Source: Bacillus sp. Y1
GTDB taxonomy: Bacteria > Bacillota > Bacilli > Bacillales > Cytobacillaceae
Direction: 5' to 3'
Assembly (NCBI RefSeq): GCF_003586445.1
Contig: NZ_CP030028.1
Span: 4,106,501-4,170,500 of the forward strand
Length of the DNA stretch: 64,000 bases
A program made the translations under genes and the position numbers. This document shows, piece by piece, positions 35,616 through 46,245 of this stretch. Within the stretch, counting starts at the first letter, position 1; each line of letters begins with the position of its first letter. A model generated the notes under the pieces. It did no database searches, had not been told where the DNA came from, and saw only the letters and a program-made list of their open reading frames with translations.

Positions 35616-35765
35616 CTAGGAAAGAATCTGCTTTTTAGATTCTAAAAGTTCATTCAGTCTTTGCTGAATCTCCATAATCATGTCATTCACTTGAATATCT
35701 GATTCCTGTCCTTTTGAATAAACTTCTACTAACAATTCCTTAAACTTTTGTTGCTGCATTCCCAT
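35616..35765 (-). CDS. small conserved-looking protein in eps operon, 49 aa
   Basis: Found in the gap between galE and epsL. Ribosome site AGTGAGG nine bases before the ATG. The sequence is helical and charged (MGMQQQKFKELLVEVYSKGQ, ESDIQVNDMIMEIQQRLNEL, LESKKQILS). No signal peptide or membrane segment. It ends 13 bases before epsL. Function unknown; a coiled-coil adaptor is only a guess from composition. Confidence 0.65.
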   Translation of the reverse strand: MGMQQQKFKELLVEVYSKGQESDIQVNDMIMEIQQRLNELLESKKQILS

Positions 35766-35775
35766 TGTTTTTTCC

Positions 35776-36855
35776 TCACTTTATAGACTCTTTAATTTTT
35801 TCTCCAAATAAAAAATCCTCACTTTTGCCTTTAAAGTGAGGATTTTCTTCATACCCATTTGGATGACTTTGTTGCCATCTCCAAGCATCTATACACATGT
35901 CTTCTATCCCTTTTTCTGCCTGCCATTTAAGTTCATTTTTTGCTTTGGTTGGATCGGCAAAACATGCTGCCACGTCACCTGTTCTAGGTTCCACAATTCT
36001 ATAAGGAACTTGAACTTCTGAAGCATTTTCAAAAGCTTGAATCATTTCAATAACACTGTAGCCATTGCCTGTTCCAAGATTGTATGCATCGATACCGTTT
36101 CTTTCTTTAACCCTTTCCACTGCTTTTAAGTGACCTTTCGCCAGGTCAACAACGTGGATATAATCTCTTACTCCTGTTCCATCTTTAGTTGGATAGTTGT
36201 TTCCAAAAACACTTAACTCCTTCAACTTTCCGACTGCCACTTGAGTTATAAAAGGCATTAAGTTATTCGGAATACCATTAGGATCTTCGCCAATTAGTCC
36301 GCTTTCGTGAGCTCCAATCGGATTAAAGTATCTTAATAAAGCGATGCTCCAGCTTTTATTAGATTCGTATAAGTCCCTTAGAATCTCTTCGATCATAAGC
36401 TTGGTTCGACCATAAGGATTCATAGCCCACAAACTAGCATTTTCTTTAATTGGTACACTTTCAGGAATACCATAAACAGTAGCAGATGAGCTAAAAACGA
36501 GTTTCTTAACACCGTATTTCTCCATCACTTTACACAGAATCACTGTGCTTGTGATATTGTTGTGATAGTACGAGAGTGGAACATTTACTGATTCTCCAAC
36601 TGCTTTTAGACCCGCGAAGTGGATAACTGCCTCAATTTCGTTTTCAACAAATACTTTATCGACCGCTTTCTCGTCTAGTAGGTCAATATAATAAACTTTG
36701 AAGTCTTTCCCTGTAATTTCCTCTATTCTCTTCAAAGATTCTAGCTTGCTATTTATGAAGTTATCTACAATTACGATTTCATTTCCTTCATTTAATAGTT
36801 CCACGCAGGTATGACTCCCGATGTAGCCCGCTCCACCTGTAACAAGTATAGACAA
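35776..36855 (-). CDS. galE: UDP-glucose 4-epimerase
   Basis: 359 aa, extended SDR fold. NAD-binding VTGGAGYIGSHTCVELL, catalytic Ser in VFSSSATVYG and Tyr/Lys in NPYGRTKLMIEEIL, and the family segment RYFNPIGAHESGLIGEDPNG. It converts UDP-glucose and UDP-galactose, supplying galactose for the polymer. With the GalU-type enzyme in the same operon it forms a UDP-galactose supply. Its C-terminus is about 20 residues longer than E. coli GalE. Confidence 0.95.
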   Translation of the reverse strand: MSILVTGGAGYIGSHTCVELLNEGNEIVIVDNFINSKLESLKRIEEITGKDFKVYYIDLLDEKAVDKVFVENEIEAVIHFAGLKAVGESVNVPLSYYHNNITSTVILCKVMEKYGVKKLVFSSSATVYGIPESVPIKENASLWAMNPYGRTKLMIEEILRDLYESNKSWSIALLRYFNPIGAHESGLIGEDPNGIPNNLMPFITQVAVGKLKELSVFGNNYPTKDGTGVRDYIHVVDLAKGHLKAVERVKERNGIDAYNLGTGNGYSVIEMIQAFENASEVQVPYRIVEPRTGDVAACFADPTKAKNELKWQAEKGIEDMCIDAWRWQQSHPNGYEENPHFKGKSEDFLFGEKIKESIK

Positions 36856-36879
36856 ATTTCTTCCCTCCCTTTTGTACTA

Positions 36880-38079
36880 TTATGAATCGATTAATTGATA
36901 TAGCTTTTCTATTTCATTCTCATTTCCGTAGCTAGTATTTTTTATATTATTAATAATGTTATTTTTATACTGTTCATCATCAATAAACCTTTTAATTCCC
37001 TTTACAATTCCTTCGACATTTGAATCCACAATAATTGCGTCATACCCATCTTTTGCCTGGCTTTTTGCAGTAGGGAAGTTGGTTATTAGTACAGGCTTTT
37101 CTAAAATTTGAGCTTCTCTTATCGTTACGGCTTTCCCCTCATATCTCGAAGGTTGAACATATATATCTGCAGTTTTAATGTATGGGTAAGGATTCACTTT
37201 CTTTCCAAGTAAAAAGAAGTGTTCTTGTAATTCTAAATCATAAATAAGCCTAGATAGCTCTTCTTCTAATGGCCCATATCCAATAACATACCACTTAATT
37301 GAATACCCTAGGTTAACTAGCTTTTTACAAGCTCTGATTGCTCGGTCGATCCCTTTAGCATGGGAAAGTCTACCCACAGTAACAAGAATAGTATGATCTG
37401 TATTACTCTCTATTTCTATTGGCATCTCAAAATTTGCTTGTTCTCTTACCATTTCTGCAGAGAGTATGTTTTCTATTACTGTTGTTTTTTCCTTTAGGGT
37501 TGGAAAGGCCTGGAGAAAGGTTGAGGAACATTCTTCAGATACAGCTACCACTTTATCTAATTTATTCCACATTCGACTTTCAGCTTTTTTGTTGAGGTAG
37601 ATATTCGAATAATCCGTATGTACCCACCCGATTTTTTTTCGAGCATTCACCTTCTCTCCAATAAAATGATGTGGCCACAGGAAACCTATGGCCACATCAT
37701 ATTCTTTATGTAATTTTGGTAAGAAAGGGGTTACCATTTCCCAACCATATTGAATGTTTAAGTAACCTGGTTCTTCAATGCCTTTTACTTTCCCTTGCAG
37801 TTCACTTAGAGTCTTTCCCAGTAGTCTTGTAAAACCTATTTGATAGTACCCTTCCTTTATTATCTCCTTAATAGATTTTCTAAAAGTAGTATACTGAGGA
37901 ATCTCATTTAGTAAATTTGGTCCTTCAGGAAGAAATGAAAAGAATTCTCCTTCGTGTTTGAATAGTAACAGGTCAATTTCATACTTTGTATAATCGAGGT
38001 GCTGTAACAAACCTATTAAACTTCTTTCAACCCCCCCGATTGCTAAATCAAAAGAAGAAATTAATATTTTTTTCTTCAT
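36880..38079 (-). CDS. GT4-family glycosyltransferase
   Basis: 399 aa from the ATG at 38079 (MKKKILISSFDL), with GATGAGG eight bases upstream; a longer frame reaches into the previous gene. Motifs: SFDLAIGGVERSLIGLLQHL, VTVGRLSHAKGIDRAIRACK, LLGKKVNPYPYIKTADIYVQ and PSRYEGKAVTIREAQILEKP (EX7E). It belongs to the same subfamily as the three tandem genes at 26512-30092 and may be their ancestor or a sister. Confidence 0.88.
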   Translation of the reverse strand: MKKKILISSFDLAIGGVERSLIGLLQHLDYTKYEIDLLLFKHEGEFFSFLPEGPNLLNEIPQYTTFRKSIKEIIKEGYYQIGFTRLLGKTLSELQGKVKGIEEPGYLNIQYGWEMVTPFLPKLHKEYDVAIGFLWPHHFIGEKVNARKKIGWVHTDYSNIYLNKKAESRMWNKLDKVVAVSEECSSTFLQAFPTLKEKTTVIENILSAEMVREQANFEMPIEIESNTDHTILVTVGRLSHAKGIDRAIRACKKLVNLGYSIKWYVIGYGPLEEELSRLIYDLELQEHFFLLGKKVNPYPYIKTADIYVQPSRYEGKAVTIREAQILEKPVLITNFPTAKSQAKDGYDAIIVDSNVEGIVKGIKRFIDDEQYKNNIINNIKNTSYGNENEIEKLYQLIDS

Positions 38080-38102
38080 TATTATTACCTCATCATTTGA
38101 CA

Positions 38103-39227
38103 TTAAGCTTGTAAACCATATAGGTTCATCCATTCGTTCACATTATCATCTATATGGAATCCTTTATAACGTATTTGTTTTTCTACTTCTTTTGGATTAA
38201 TTGCCTTTGAAGAGGATTGACTCAGGATGGCTTCTTTCCATTGTTCCTCTGTATTATCAATTGATATAAATCCTACTAAACCTAATCCTAAATCTACTGT
38301 TTTGGGAACAGCTGTTGATGCCAAACATGGAGTTCCAGCACTTTGGGCCTCTAACATTACGATTCCAAAACCCTCAAATATAGAAGGAAATAAAAAGATA
38401 TCAAAGGATTTCATTAATCTCGAAATATCCTCCCGTACACCTATGAACTTCACATGATCCATTAAATCCATTGCTCTAGCTTCTAGCTCAATAGTTTCTC
38501 TTAAAGGACCATCTCCCACAAATATGGCTACATAATTTGAATCTTTTTCTACAACCTTTTTTAATACTTTTAATATAAATTTTTGATTCTTAGACTCGGA
38601 AAATTTCCCTACATGACCTAATAGTTTAACTTTAGGTGATAAGTCAAACTCTTCTATCACACTTGATCTAATATCATTGCCCATATTCATATAACCAGAT
38701 ATATCAATACTATTTTTTAATATCTTTACTTTATTATATTCAATGGACTTTTTTCCAAATAAAAAAGCAGCCGCTTCTTCACTGCAGCTGCATAATTTTG
38801 TTGCATTCCACTTAATTAATCCCTGTAAAGCCTTAAAGATTAGCCCATTTATTGGTCCATTATTTTTCAACCAGTTCGTACTATGAGAGTGACAAATTCG
38901 ATTTTGCACTCCGGACAGCCTAGCAGCAAGGGCTGGAAAGCCACATTGGAAATCTGTATGGACATGAACCACTTCATATGTCGTTGAAGAGATAATTTTA
39001 ACTAAGTTATTTGTATACTTGAAAGGTCCAACCGAACCTAGACTTTCAGTTTTAAATATCCGTCCTCCAAGTAATTTTATCTCAACGTCATAATCGTCGA
39101 CCTTTTCACTATGTGTGACAAAATCAAACTGAACTTTTGACCGGTCAATATTTCTATATATGTTCATAATTAGAGTTTCTGCTCCACCTCTGTCCATCGC
39201 ACTTACAATGTGTAAAATCCTTTTCAC
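38103..39227 (-). CDS. GT4-family glycosyltransferase (EpsF-like)
   Basis: 374 aa. MKRILHIVSAMDRGGAETLI and FDFVTHSEKVDDYDVEIKLL match EpsF-type enzymes, as do VHVHTDFQCGFPALAARLSG and ICHSHSTNW. Donor-site segments are LGHVGKFSESKNQKFILKVL and FPSIFEGFGIVMLEAQSAG. A cytosolic transferase for the repeat unit. A similar gene lies at 41250-42344, so the operon has two EpsF-like enzymes. Confidence 0.87.
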   Translation of the reverse strand: MKRILHIVSAMDRGGAETLIMNIYRNIDRSKVQFDFVTHSEKVDDYDVEIKLLGGRIFKTESLGSVGPFKYTNNLVKIISSTTYEVVHVHTDFQCGFPALAARLSGVQNRICHSHSTNWLKNNGPINGLIFKALQGLIKWNATKLCSCSEEAAAFLFGKKSIEYNKVKILKNSIDISGYMNMGNDIRSSVIEEFDLSPKVKLLGHVGKFSESKNQKFILKVLKKVVEKDSNYVAIFVGDGPLRETIELEARAMDLMDHVKFIGVREDISRLMKSFDIFLFPSIFEGFGIVMLEAQSAGTPCLASTAVPKTVDLGLGLVGFISIDNTEEQWKEAILSQSSSKAINPKEVEKQIRYKGFHIDDNVNEWMNLYGLQA

Positions 39228-39242
39228 TTTTTGACCACCTTT

Positions 39243-40322
39243 TTAAATAAAAGCATCTAGAATGTCACTTTTATATATTACATTTAAACTAACAACATTT
39301 TCATAAAAGTAATATATGAGGTAACAGACTACTAAAGAAAAATAGATAAATCTCTGGGATCGATTTTTAAAAAGTTTCACAATCCAAGATATAAGTATTA
39401 ACTGATAAAGGCTAAAATAAATTGAGAATCTAGCAAATATCCAATTTTGAGTAGAGATCAGCATAAATGCAAATCCTAATAGTGCCATGTTAACAATAAA
39501 GTCACTACTTGGATTAATTTCCCTGAAGCGATCTTTCCCTAAAAAAGCAATTACTAATGGTACCGCATCAACTGCTACCCTAATAATATTTGCTCCGCCT
39601 TCATTAAAATTGGAGTAATGCCCATACTGTGTCTCTTCAATTGCAGAAAATAAAATTGAAGAGAACTGATCAAACCCTATTACAATTATGACGGAAGAAA
39701 AAAGTAAAATTATCGTCGCTTTCGACCAAGCCTTGTAACGAACGATAAAATAAATTGGGATTAATACTAGAGCACTTTGGTGAAAGGTCGATGCGAATAT
39801 CGCAATTAATATATAAGCAATCCAGTTTCCATTAATTAAAAACCTTGTTGCCCCAAACACTATCGCAGCAGCCAGGACTTGCCTTATGCCATTCATAGAC
39901 ACTAAAAACAATCCACCTGTAATATAAACAAACAAACTTAACTCAAACAATCTTGAATACTTATACAGAACAGAAACAATTAATATGTTGGTAATAAGTG
40001 CACTCGTTAAAATCATTGCTTGTGAGTCACTAAAGTATATCTTTAGAAACATCTGAAGAATGCCAAAACCAATATCTTTTTGAGAAGTAATATACTCCCA
40101 AGAAAATTCGTTAGTATCATATATGTGTTTATAGAAGTAAGTATCTCCTATGTTTGATCTAAGTCCTGAAATTAAAACTAAGGATACTAATGCACCTAAT
40201 ACTAGTAATTTGTTAGGACGCATGTGAGAAGAATATTCTGTGTCTAGAACTGGTCTTGCAAAATATCTTGCACCTAGGGCAAATACAAACACTACAAAAA
40301 GATTAATCCATAGTAATGTCAT
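39243..40322 (-). CDS. epsG: EpsG-family membrane protein (probable polysaccharide polymerase)
   Basis: 359 aa, about ten helices. Family features include LVLISGLRSNIGDTYFYKHI, DIGFGILQMFLKIYFSDSQ, FVYITGGLFLVSMNGIRQVL and FASTFHQSALVLIPIYFIVR. The conserved Arg residues in outside loops fit a Wzy-like polymerase that joins flipped repeat units. It sits between glycosyltransferase genes, as epsG does in B. subtilis. Confidence 0.88.
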   Translation of the reverse strand: MTLLWINLFVVFVFALGARYFARPVLDTEYSSHMRPNKLLVLGALVSLVLISGLRSNIGDTYFYKHIYDTNEFSWEYITSQKDIGFGILQMFLKIYFSDSQAMILTSALITNILIVSVLYKYSRLFELSLFVYITGGLFLVSMNGIRQVLAAAIVFGATRFLINGNWIAYILIAIFASTFHQSALVLIPIYFIVRYKAWSKATIILLFSSVIIVIGFDQFSSILFSAIEETQYGHYSNFNEGGANIIRVAVDAVPLVIAFLGKDRFREINPSSDFIVNMALLGFAFMLISTQNWIFARFSIYFSLYQLILISWIVKLFKNRSQRFIYFSLVVCYLIYYFYENVVSLNVIYKSDILDAFI

Positions 40323-40357
40323 AAAGTTTTCCTTTTATATAAATTGTATAAATACGT

Positions 40358-41245
40358 TTATGCTGCTCTTGTTTTAGATGTAATATAAATAAATAGAAAA
40401 AAGCCAAATGGAATTGCTAAAACTGTTAAGAACTTTTCAGGACTCTCCTTTATAAAAAAAACATTTTTAGTTAGGAGACTGCTTGAAACATAATGTATGG
40501 CTTGCCTAAACTTAAATGAACCCCCTGCAAAAGGGAGTTTCATTAATTCTTTTCTATAGAAGGCAAATCCTCTAGGATTTTTCCGATACTGTCTTAACAT
40601 ATTTAAAGAGGAACCATCTGGTAAATATTCTACACAACAAATCGTTTCATTCATTAATAACATTTCAAACTGTTTATCTAGCATATAGTATTTGTAAGCT
40701 AATCCTACATATCTTTCATTCTGATACACAGGGTATGGATATTTTTTGGTTAAAACTGTACGATATACCAGTTTCTTATCTCCGCTAACTCCATGTTTAT
40801 AATACAAATCAAATAGGGTCGAGTGTCCTATGTGTTCTGGAAGCTTTGTTCCAATAACTTTATTTTGGGTATCCGTGTCAAGCCCGATTAGTCCACTTAC
40901 CTGGTCATTACCATGCTCTCTCCAAAATCTAGTGATTTTTTCAACAGCATCATCTGGCATATAATCATCGGAATCAATACAAACATTTAGTTCCGTGTTT
41001 ATTAATTCGTAGGCCTTATTATGTGCACCATGCATCCCTTGATTCTCTTGCCATACGTATTGTATTTCAACTAGATTTTCTTTTAACCATTTTTCCACTA
41101 GTTCTTTTGTGTGATCTGTTGAACCATCATCGATGATTAACCAGATAAAGTCCTTACATGTTTGTCTAACTAAACTTCGATAGCAATTCTCTAGGCAATA
41201 AGCTCGGTTATAAGTAGGTGTGAATACCGTTAATATTTTCTCCAT
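40358..41245 (-). CDS. GT2-family glycosyltransferase
   Basis: 295 aa, GT-A. TVFTPTYNRAYCLENCYRSL, LIIDDGSTDHTKELVEKWL and NVCIDSDDYMPDDAVEKITR (DxD). KYPYPVYQNERYVGLAYKYY and the C-terminal hydrophobic segment (LAIPFGFFLFIYITS) suggest membrane contact. It resembles transferases of capsular clusters rather than B. subtilis EpsE, so a flagellar clutch role should not be assumed. Confidence 0.85.
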   Translation of the reverse strand: MEKILTVFTPTYNRAYCLENCYRSLVRQTCKDFIWLIIDDGSTDHTKELVEKWLKENLVEIQYVWQENQGMHGAHNKAYELINTELNVCIDSDDYMPDDAVEKITRFWREHGNDQVSGLIGLDTDTQNKVIGTKLPEHIGHSTLFDLYYKHGVSGDKKLVYRTVLTKKYPYPVYQNERYVGLAYKYYMLDKQFEMLLMNETICCVEYLPDGSSLNMLRQYRKNPRGFAFYRKELMKLPFAGGSFKFRQAIHYVSSSLLTKNVFFIKESPEKFLTVLAIPFGFFLFIYITSKTRAA

Positions 41246-41249
41246 ATTC

Positions 41250-42344
41250 TCACCCCGTTTGATTTAAATATATACTTTGTATCTTTTTTGCCGTTGAGGA
41301 AATATCGTATCCTTGTTCTAGAAGTTGTTTCCTTACATCCAACCGTGTATTTTTCGAAACACTTTTTAGTTGATCAACCCAAGCTTTGGTAGAGGTTAAA
41401 GGAAAAAAATTTACTAATTCCATGCCTAAATCAACCTCTGTTGATACCCCCTCTGAAATTAGACAAGTTAACCCCGATCCTTGAGCTTCAATTAATGAAA
41501 CCGGCAGTCCCTCATGTAATGAAGGGAAAATAAAAACATCCATTGCTTGCAGTAAATGATCAATATCATTACGAATACCCAAAAATTTAACATTATCTTT
41601 TAGATTTAGTCTATGTACCTTATTTTCTATATCTTTACGCAAAGGTCCATCTCCAACTAAGATTAATGTACTATTTGGATTGAATTTTAGGTAATTAGCA
41701 AAAACATCAATTAAGAAAGAATGATTTTTTTGTTTAGCAAATCTCCCTACATGTCCTAATACCATTGTGCTTTCATCTAGATTTAGCTCATTTCTTATTT
41801 TATTTCTTTTATCTATTGAAAACTCGAACCTTTCACTTTCAATTCCATTTTTAATGATTGTCGCTTTTTTCTCAAAAAGCCACTTGGCAGCAAGATTTGA
41901 ACAAGCTAGTCTTAGTGTTGAATTTGACTCTATAAGCTTTCCAGAAAACCACTTATACGTTCTTGTAACAATATTCCCTTCACTTCTTGTATTATGACTA
42001 TGGGCAATTCTAACAGGTACCCCAGCTTTTTTAGCCGCTCTTAGAACGAACCCACTCATTTTATCTAAATGGGAATGCACGATATCGTATTCCTGATGCT
42101 CTAAGAAAAATTCATCTAACCCTTTTACATATTGAAAATGACCTACATCAGTAATATAAGGAATACGATAAATCCTGCCTCCCATTTTTTTAATTTCCAT
42201 ATCAAAAACACCCGGCTTGCATGTAAGAAAGTCAAATTGCACTTTTTTCCGGTCAATATTACGGTATAGGTTCATGATAAGTGTCTCCGCCCCTCCACGG
42301 TTCATATTGACCACTACATGCAACACTCTTAATGGACTGCCCAC
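41250..42344 (-). CDS. GT4-family glycosyltransferase (EpsF-like)
   Basis: 364 aa. GTG start at 42344 behind GGAGG. The protein begins with LRVLHVVVNMNRGGAETLIM and FDFLTCKPGVFDMEIKKMGG, close to EpsF. Further motifs are IVHSHLDKMSGFVLRAAKKA, AHSHNTRSEG, LGHVGRFAKQKNHSFLIDVF and FPSLHEGLPVSLIEAQGSG. Overlaps the end of the epsD homologue by 16 bases. Confidence 0.88.
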   Translation of the reverse strand: MGSPLRVLHVVVNMNRGGAETLIMNLYRNIDRKKVQFDFLTCKPGVFDMEIKKMGGRIYRIPYITDVGHFQYVKGLDEFFLEHQEYDIVHSHLDKMSGFVLRAAKKAGVPVRIAHSHNTRSEGNIVTRTYKWFSGKLIESNSTLRLACSNLAAKWLFEKKATIIKNGIESERFEFSIDKRNKIRNELNLDESTMVLGHVGRFAKQKNHSFLIDVFANYLKFNPNSTLILVGDGPLRKDIENKVHRLNLKDNVKFLGIRNDIDHLLQAMDVFIFPSLHEGLPVSLIEAQGSGLTCLISEGVSTEVDLGMELVNFFPLTSTKAWVDQLKSVSKNTRLDVRKQLLEQGYDISSTAKKIQSIYLNQTG

Positions 42345-43480
42345 TTTACTTCCTCCATATCGTTTATTACTTTTACATATAGTACTTTCTTTTCTTCTAA
42401 CACACGATTTAAACTGAATGTATCTAATATGATTTTCCTACTTTGTTCGCCCATTTCCTTTTGTAATTCCTGACTTTTTGCTAACTGAATCATTCTCTCA
42501 GCCATTTTTACTGGTTCATCAGATACAATCCATCCATTACGATTTTGTTTAATTAACTCGCAATGTCCCCTGTTTTGAACAGCAATAATTGGTAGGCCAC
42601 ATGCCATTGCTTCCATAATATTTACTGGGAGTCCTTCTCTTTTACTTGAAGCCACAACGATGTCACTTATTTTTAACAATGATTCAATATCCTTTCGAAA
42701 ACCTAGGAATTCAACCATGTGTTCAACCCCTAGCAACTTGGCAAACTTTTTGCATTCCTCGAGTAATACACCCTCACCAGCTAAAAGTAGCTTTGTCTTA
42801 GGAATACTTTCTTTAGCAATTGAAAGTGCCTCAATTAATAACTGTTGATTCTTATTCACATTAAACTCGGCTGCATAAAACATTAAAAAAGCATCGTTGT
42901 CAAAACGATACTCTGCTCTTAATACTTCTTTATGAAATTCTAATACGGGTGAGTATCGTTCAGTATCAACACCTACTCCGTGAATATGTTCAATTTGCTT
43001 AGCTCCAAACTGGTGAGTTTTAGCCAGGTTGTAGTCCTCTTCATTAATTGTAATTAAACAGTCTGTAAAATATGAGAGTATTCTTTCAAAAGGATAATAC
43101 ACTATCCAGTTTGGTAGGGGAGCCCCTTTACAAAAGTGGAAGCCATGTGCTGTGTAGATCACTTTCGTACCTTTCTTTCTTGTAAATCTTGCAGCTAATC
43201 TAGCAATCACTCCACCCATTGGTGTGTGACAGTGTATTAGTTGATAGTCATTTTGATTAATAATATCTTTTAGCTGTTTGTATGCTTCAATGTTTTTTCT
43301 ATGAATAGGTGACCGCTGTATAGGCAAATTGAACTTTTTATCAACATATGGAAGTTCCATGTTTCCAGATGCAGCTACGTGAACATCCCATCCCTGTTCC
43401 TTAAACCACTTTAAATAAGGTAGGTGAAAGGCACTAAAATGATAATCGACGGTCGCACAGAACAACACTTTTCTTTTCAT
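42329..43480 (-). CDS. epsD: GT4-family glycosyltransferase (EpsD homologue)
   Basis: 383 aa. The N-terminus, KVLFCATVDYHFSAFHLPYL followed by KWFKEQGWDVHVAASG, is the distinctive EpsD opening. LIHCHTPMGGVIARLAARF and YTAHGFHFCKGAPLPNW follow, and the donor domain has MFYAAEFNVNKNQQLLIEAL and SSKREGLPVNIMEAMACGLP. Third enzyme gene after epsC, with the uridylyltransferase gene inserted between, a small difference from B. subtilis order. Confidence 0.9.
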   Translation of the reverse strand: MKRKVLFCATVDYHFSAFHLPYLKWFKEQGWDVHVAASGNMELPYVDKKFNLPIQRSPIHRKNIEAYKQLKDIINQNDYQLIHCHTPMGGVIARLAARFTRKKGTKVIYTAHGFHFCKGAPLPNWIVYYPFERILSYFTDCLITINEEDYNLAKTHQFGAKQIEHIHGVGVDTERYSPVLEFHKEVLRAEYRFDNDAFLMFYAAEFNVNKNQQLLIEALSIAKESIPKTKLLLAGEGVLLEECKKFAKLLGVEHMVEFLGFRKDIESLLKISDIVVASSKREGLPVNIMEAMACGLPIIAVQNRGHCELIKQNRNGWIVSDEPVKMAERMIQLAKSQELQKEMGEQSRKIILDTFSLNRVLEEKKVLYVKVINDMEEVKWAVH

Positions 43481-43487
43481 AGCGCAC

Positions 43488-44369
43488 CTACTTTATAAAT
43501 TGTCTATCCAGCACCGCTGATAGATAGTTTAATAGATCCGTTCGTAACTCCTCTTTTTGAAGAGCAAATTCAATTGTAGTTTGAATAAAGCCCATCTTTT
43601 CCCCCACATCATGTCGAGTTCCTTCAAAATCATACGCATATACTGCTTCATACTTATTTAACCCAGCGATAGCATCAGTCAACTGAATTTCTCCACCTGC
43701 TCCAGGTCCTTGCTCTCCTAAAATATCAAATATTCTTGGATTTAAGATGTAGCGGCCCATAATGGCTAGATTTGAAGGAGCCTCTTCCATTTTAGGCTTT
43801 TCTACTAGGTTATTTACACTAAAGAATCGTTCACCAATTTCATTACCGTTAACAATACCGTAACGTGAAACCTCTTCCATCGGGACCTTTTGTACACCTA
43901 GAACGGATGCTTGATATCTTTCATATTGATCAATTAACTGCTTTAAACATGGTTTTTCTGCTTGAACAATATCATCCCCCAGGAGGACAGCAAAGGGTTC
44001 ATTCCCAATAAATTTCCTTGCACACCAGATGGCATGACCTAATCCCTTAGGTTCCTTTTGACGTATATAATGAATATCTGCCATTTGAGACGACTTTTGT
44101 ACTTCACTTAGTAGTTCAAACTTTCCTTTTTCAATCAGATTTTGTTCTAATTCAAAAGAGTTATCAAAGTGATCCTCAATCGCACGTTTTCCTTTTCCCG
44201 TTACGATAATGATATCCTCGATTCCTGAAGCCACTGCTTCTTCAATAATGTATTGAATCGTTGGTTTATCTACAATTGGTAGCATTTCCTTAGGCATTGC
44301 CTTTGTAGCTGGAAGGAATCGAGTTCCTAGTCCTGCTGCCGGAATAATCGCCTTTTTTACTTTTTTCAT
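43488..44369 (-). CDS. galU: UTP-glucose-1-phosphate uridylyltransferase
   Basis: 293 aa. [20 protein letters not shown] (nucleotide-binding), [40 protein letters not shown] and [20 protein letters not shown] are diagnostic of GalU/GtaB. It makes UDP-glucose, which galE in the same operon turns into UDP-galactose. This is presumably an eps-specific copy beside a housekeeping gtaB. Confidence 0.94.
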   Translation of the reverse strand: MKKVKKAIIPAAGLGTRFLPATKAMPKEMLPIVDKPTIQYIIEEAVASGIEDIIIVTGKGKRAIEDHFDNSFELEQNLIEKGKFELLSEVQKSSQMADIHYIRQKEPKGLGHAIWCARKFIGNEPFAVLLGDDIVQAEKPCLKQLIDQYERYQASVLGVQKVPMEEVSRYGIVNGNEIGERFFSVNNLVEKPKMEEAPSNLAIMGRYILNPRIFDILGEQGPGAGGEIQLTDAIAGLNKYEAVYAYDFEGTRHDVGEKMGFIQTTIEFALQKEELRTDLLNYLSAVLDRQFIK

Positions 44370-44383
44370 TTGTTTCTCCTTTC

Positions 44384-46216
44384 TTACCCTGATATGGATA
44401 CAACAGTCGCTTTCTTTCTCTTTACCTTATTATTCGCAAGATTAACTAACGCATCTTTTAGCACTTCTCTCTCCATGGTATGGAAAGTTTGAATGATATT
44501 ATCTATATCCTCTAGAAAAAGCTTAGCCGGCTTTCCTATATATATATTTGGAAATACTTGTTTTTCCTGTACTTCATCATCCTTAAGTAATTCCTCAAAA
44601 AGCTTTTCTCCGGGCCGGATCCCTGTAAATTCAATTCCTATTTCTTCTATTGTATATCCAGATAGCTTGATTAAATTCTTTGCCAAGTCTACAATTTTCA
44701 CCGGTTCACCCATATCCAACACGAAAATTTCTCCTCCACGAGCTAAAGCTCCTGCTTGAATAACTAGTCGTGAGGCTTCTGGAATCGTCATGAAATAACG
44801 AATCATTTCAGGGTGGGTTACGGTAACCGGCCCACCCTTAGCAATCTGCTTTTTGAATAACGGAATCACACTTCCACGACTTCCGAGTACATTCCCAAAA
44901 CGAACAGCAACAAATTTTGTCTTACTTTTTTGATCCATGTTTTGAACGATCATTTCAGCAAGTCTTTTCGTTGCTCCCATGACGCTTGTTGGGTTTACAG
45001 CTTTATCAGTAGAAACCATAACAAATGTTTCGACACCATGCCAACTTGCCGCTTCTGCTACATTCCTAGTTCCAATAATATTATTTTTGACTGCCTCTTC
45101 TGGGTTTCTTTCCATTAAAGGTACATGCTTATGGGCTGCTGCATGGTATACCACAGCTGGATGGTGAGTTCCCATGACATCCATCATTTTTTTAGCATCC
45201 TGCAAATCAGCAATTTCTGTTACAATCTCAATTGGTAAATGTCCAAACTTCTCTTTCAGCTCTTGTTCAATGGAATAGATACTATTTTCACCATGTCCGA
45301 GTAAAACAAGTTTTTCAGGTGAAAACATAGAGATCTGTCTACATAGTTCTGATCCAATAGAACCACCTGCCCCAGTTACTAACACGACTCGGTTAGTTAC
45401 ATATTCCGAGATACGGTCCATATCAAGAACGACTTGACTTCGACCAAGTAAGTCCTCTACCTCAACATCTCTTATTCCGCTAACAGCCACTCTTCCAGTA
45501 ACAATGTCCTCTAACATCGGAAGGATTTGAGTTTTCGCTTTGGTTTTGGCACATTCTTGAAAAATAATGTTCAGTTCTTTTCTTCCTAAAGAAGGAATGG
45601 CAATAATAATGTTATCAATATTTAATGAGTCTACTGTTTTAGTAATTTGATTTATACTTCCCAATACTGGTATACCTAGAATGTCTAGTTGATGTTTATT
45701 GTGATCATCATCAATAAATGCAACTGGATTTAAAAATGAATCACTACTTCTTAATAACTGTCTTGCAACCATCATTCCAGCAGAGCCAGCACCAATAATT
45801 AATGTTCTCTTTTTTTTCTCATTGGACTTTAAATAGTTATCACGATAAATTCTCCAACAGAATCTTGAGCCACCAATCATCGACATATGAAGAAGCCAGG
45901 TAACCGCTAATAACCGAAAATAAATTTCTCCAAGCATAATCTGTTGAGTTATTGCGGCTGTTACAATTGATAATGTTACCACTTTACAAATGATGATCAT
46001 TTCCCCAACACTTGCATATTCCCACGCTTTCTTATACACATGTAAAAGCAAGGAATAGATATGATGGCTTAGTACTATAGCTAATGAGCTTAATACAATT
46101 GGAGATGTAATAACACCAGTACTTGCATTCGTAAGAAAAAAGCCAAAGAAAATAGCCGTTAACACAATGAAAGAATCAATTAATATAAATAATGACACTC
46201 GTTTCTTATAAGACAA
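44384..46216 (-). CDS. epsC: membrane nucleotide-sugar 4,6-dehydratase (EpsC homologue)
   Basis: 610 aa. Four N-terminal helices (~residues 10-115), a first Rossmann domain ([17 protein letters not shown]) and a second, catalytic SDR domain ([20 protein letters not shown]). The active-site segment is [20 protein letters not shown], with Met in place of the usual Tyr, as in PglF-type UDP-GlcNAc 4,6-dehydratases. [20 protein letters not shown] is also present. It starts the bacillosamine branch completed by EpsN and EpsM. Confidence 0.93.
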   Translation of the reverse strand: MSYKKRVSLFILIDSFIVLTAIFFGFFLTNASTGVITSPIVLSSLAIVLSHHIYSLLLHVYKKAWEYASVGEMIIICKVVTLSIVTAAITQQIMLGEIYFRLLAVTWLLHMSMIGGSRFCWRIYRDNYLKSNEKKKRTLIIGAGSAGMMVARQLLRSSDSFLNPVAFIDDDHNKHQLDILGIPVLGSINQITKTVDSLNIDNIIIAIPSLGRKELNIIFQECAKTKAKTQILPMLEDIVTGRVAVSGIRDVEVEDLLGRSQVVLDMDRISEYVTNRVVLVTGAGGSIGSELCRQISMFSPEKLVLLGHGENSIYSIEQELKEKFGHLPIEIVTEIADLQDAKKMMDVMGTHHPAVVYHAAAHKHVPLMERNPEEAVKNNIIGTRNVAEAASWHGVETFVMVSTDKAVNPTSVMGATKRLAEMIVQNMDQKSKTKFVAVRFGNVLGSRGSVIPLFKKQIAKGGPVTVTHPEMIRYFMTIPEASRLVIQAGALARGGEIFVLDMGEPVKIVDLAKNLIKLSGYTIEEIGIEFTGIRPGEKLFEELLKDDEVQEKQVFPNIYIGKPAKLFLEDIDNIIQTFHTMEREVLKDALVNLANNKVKRKKATVVSISG

Positions 46217-46245
46217 TTTTCAACCCCCCAATTCGTCTTAATTGC

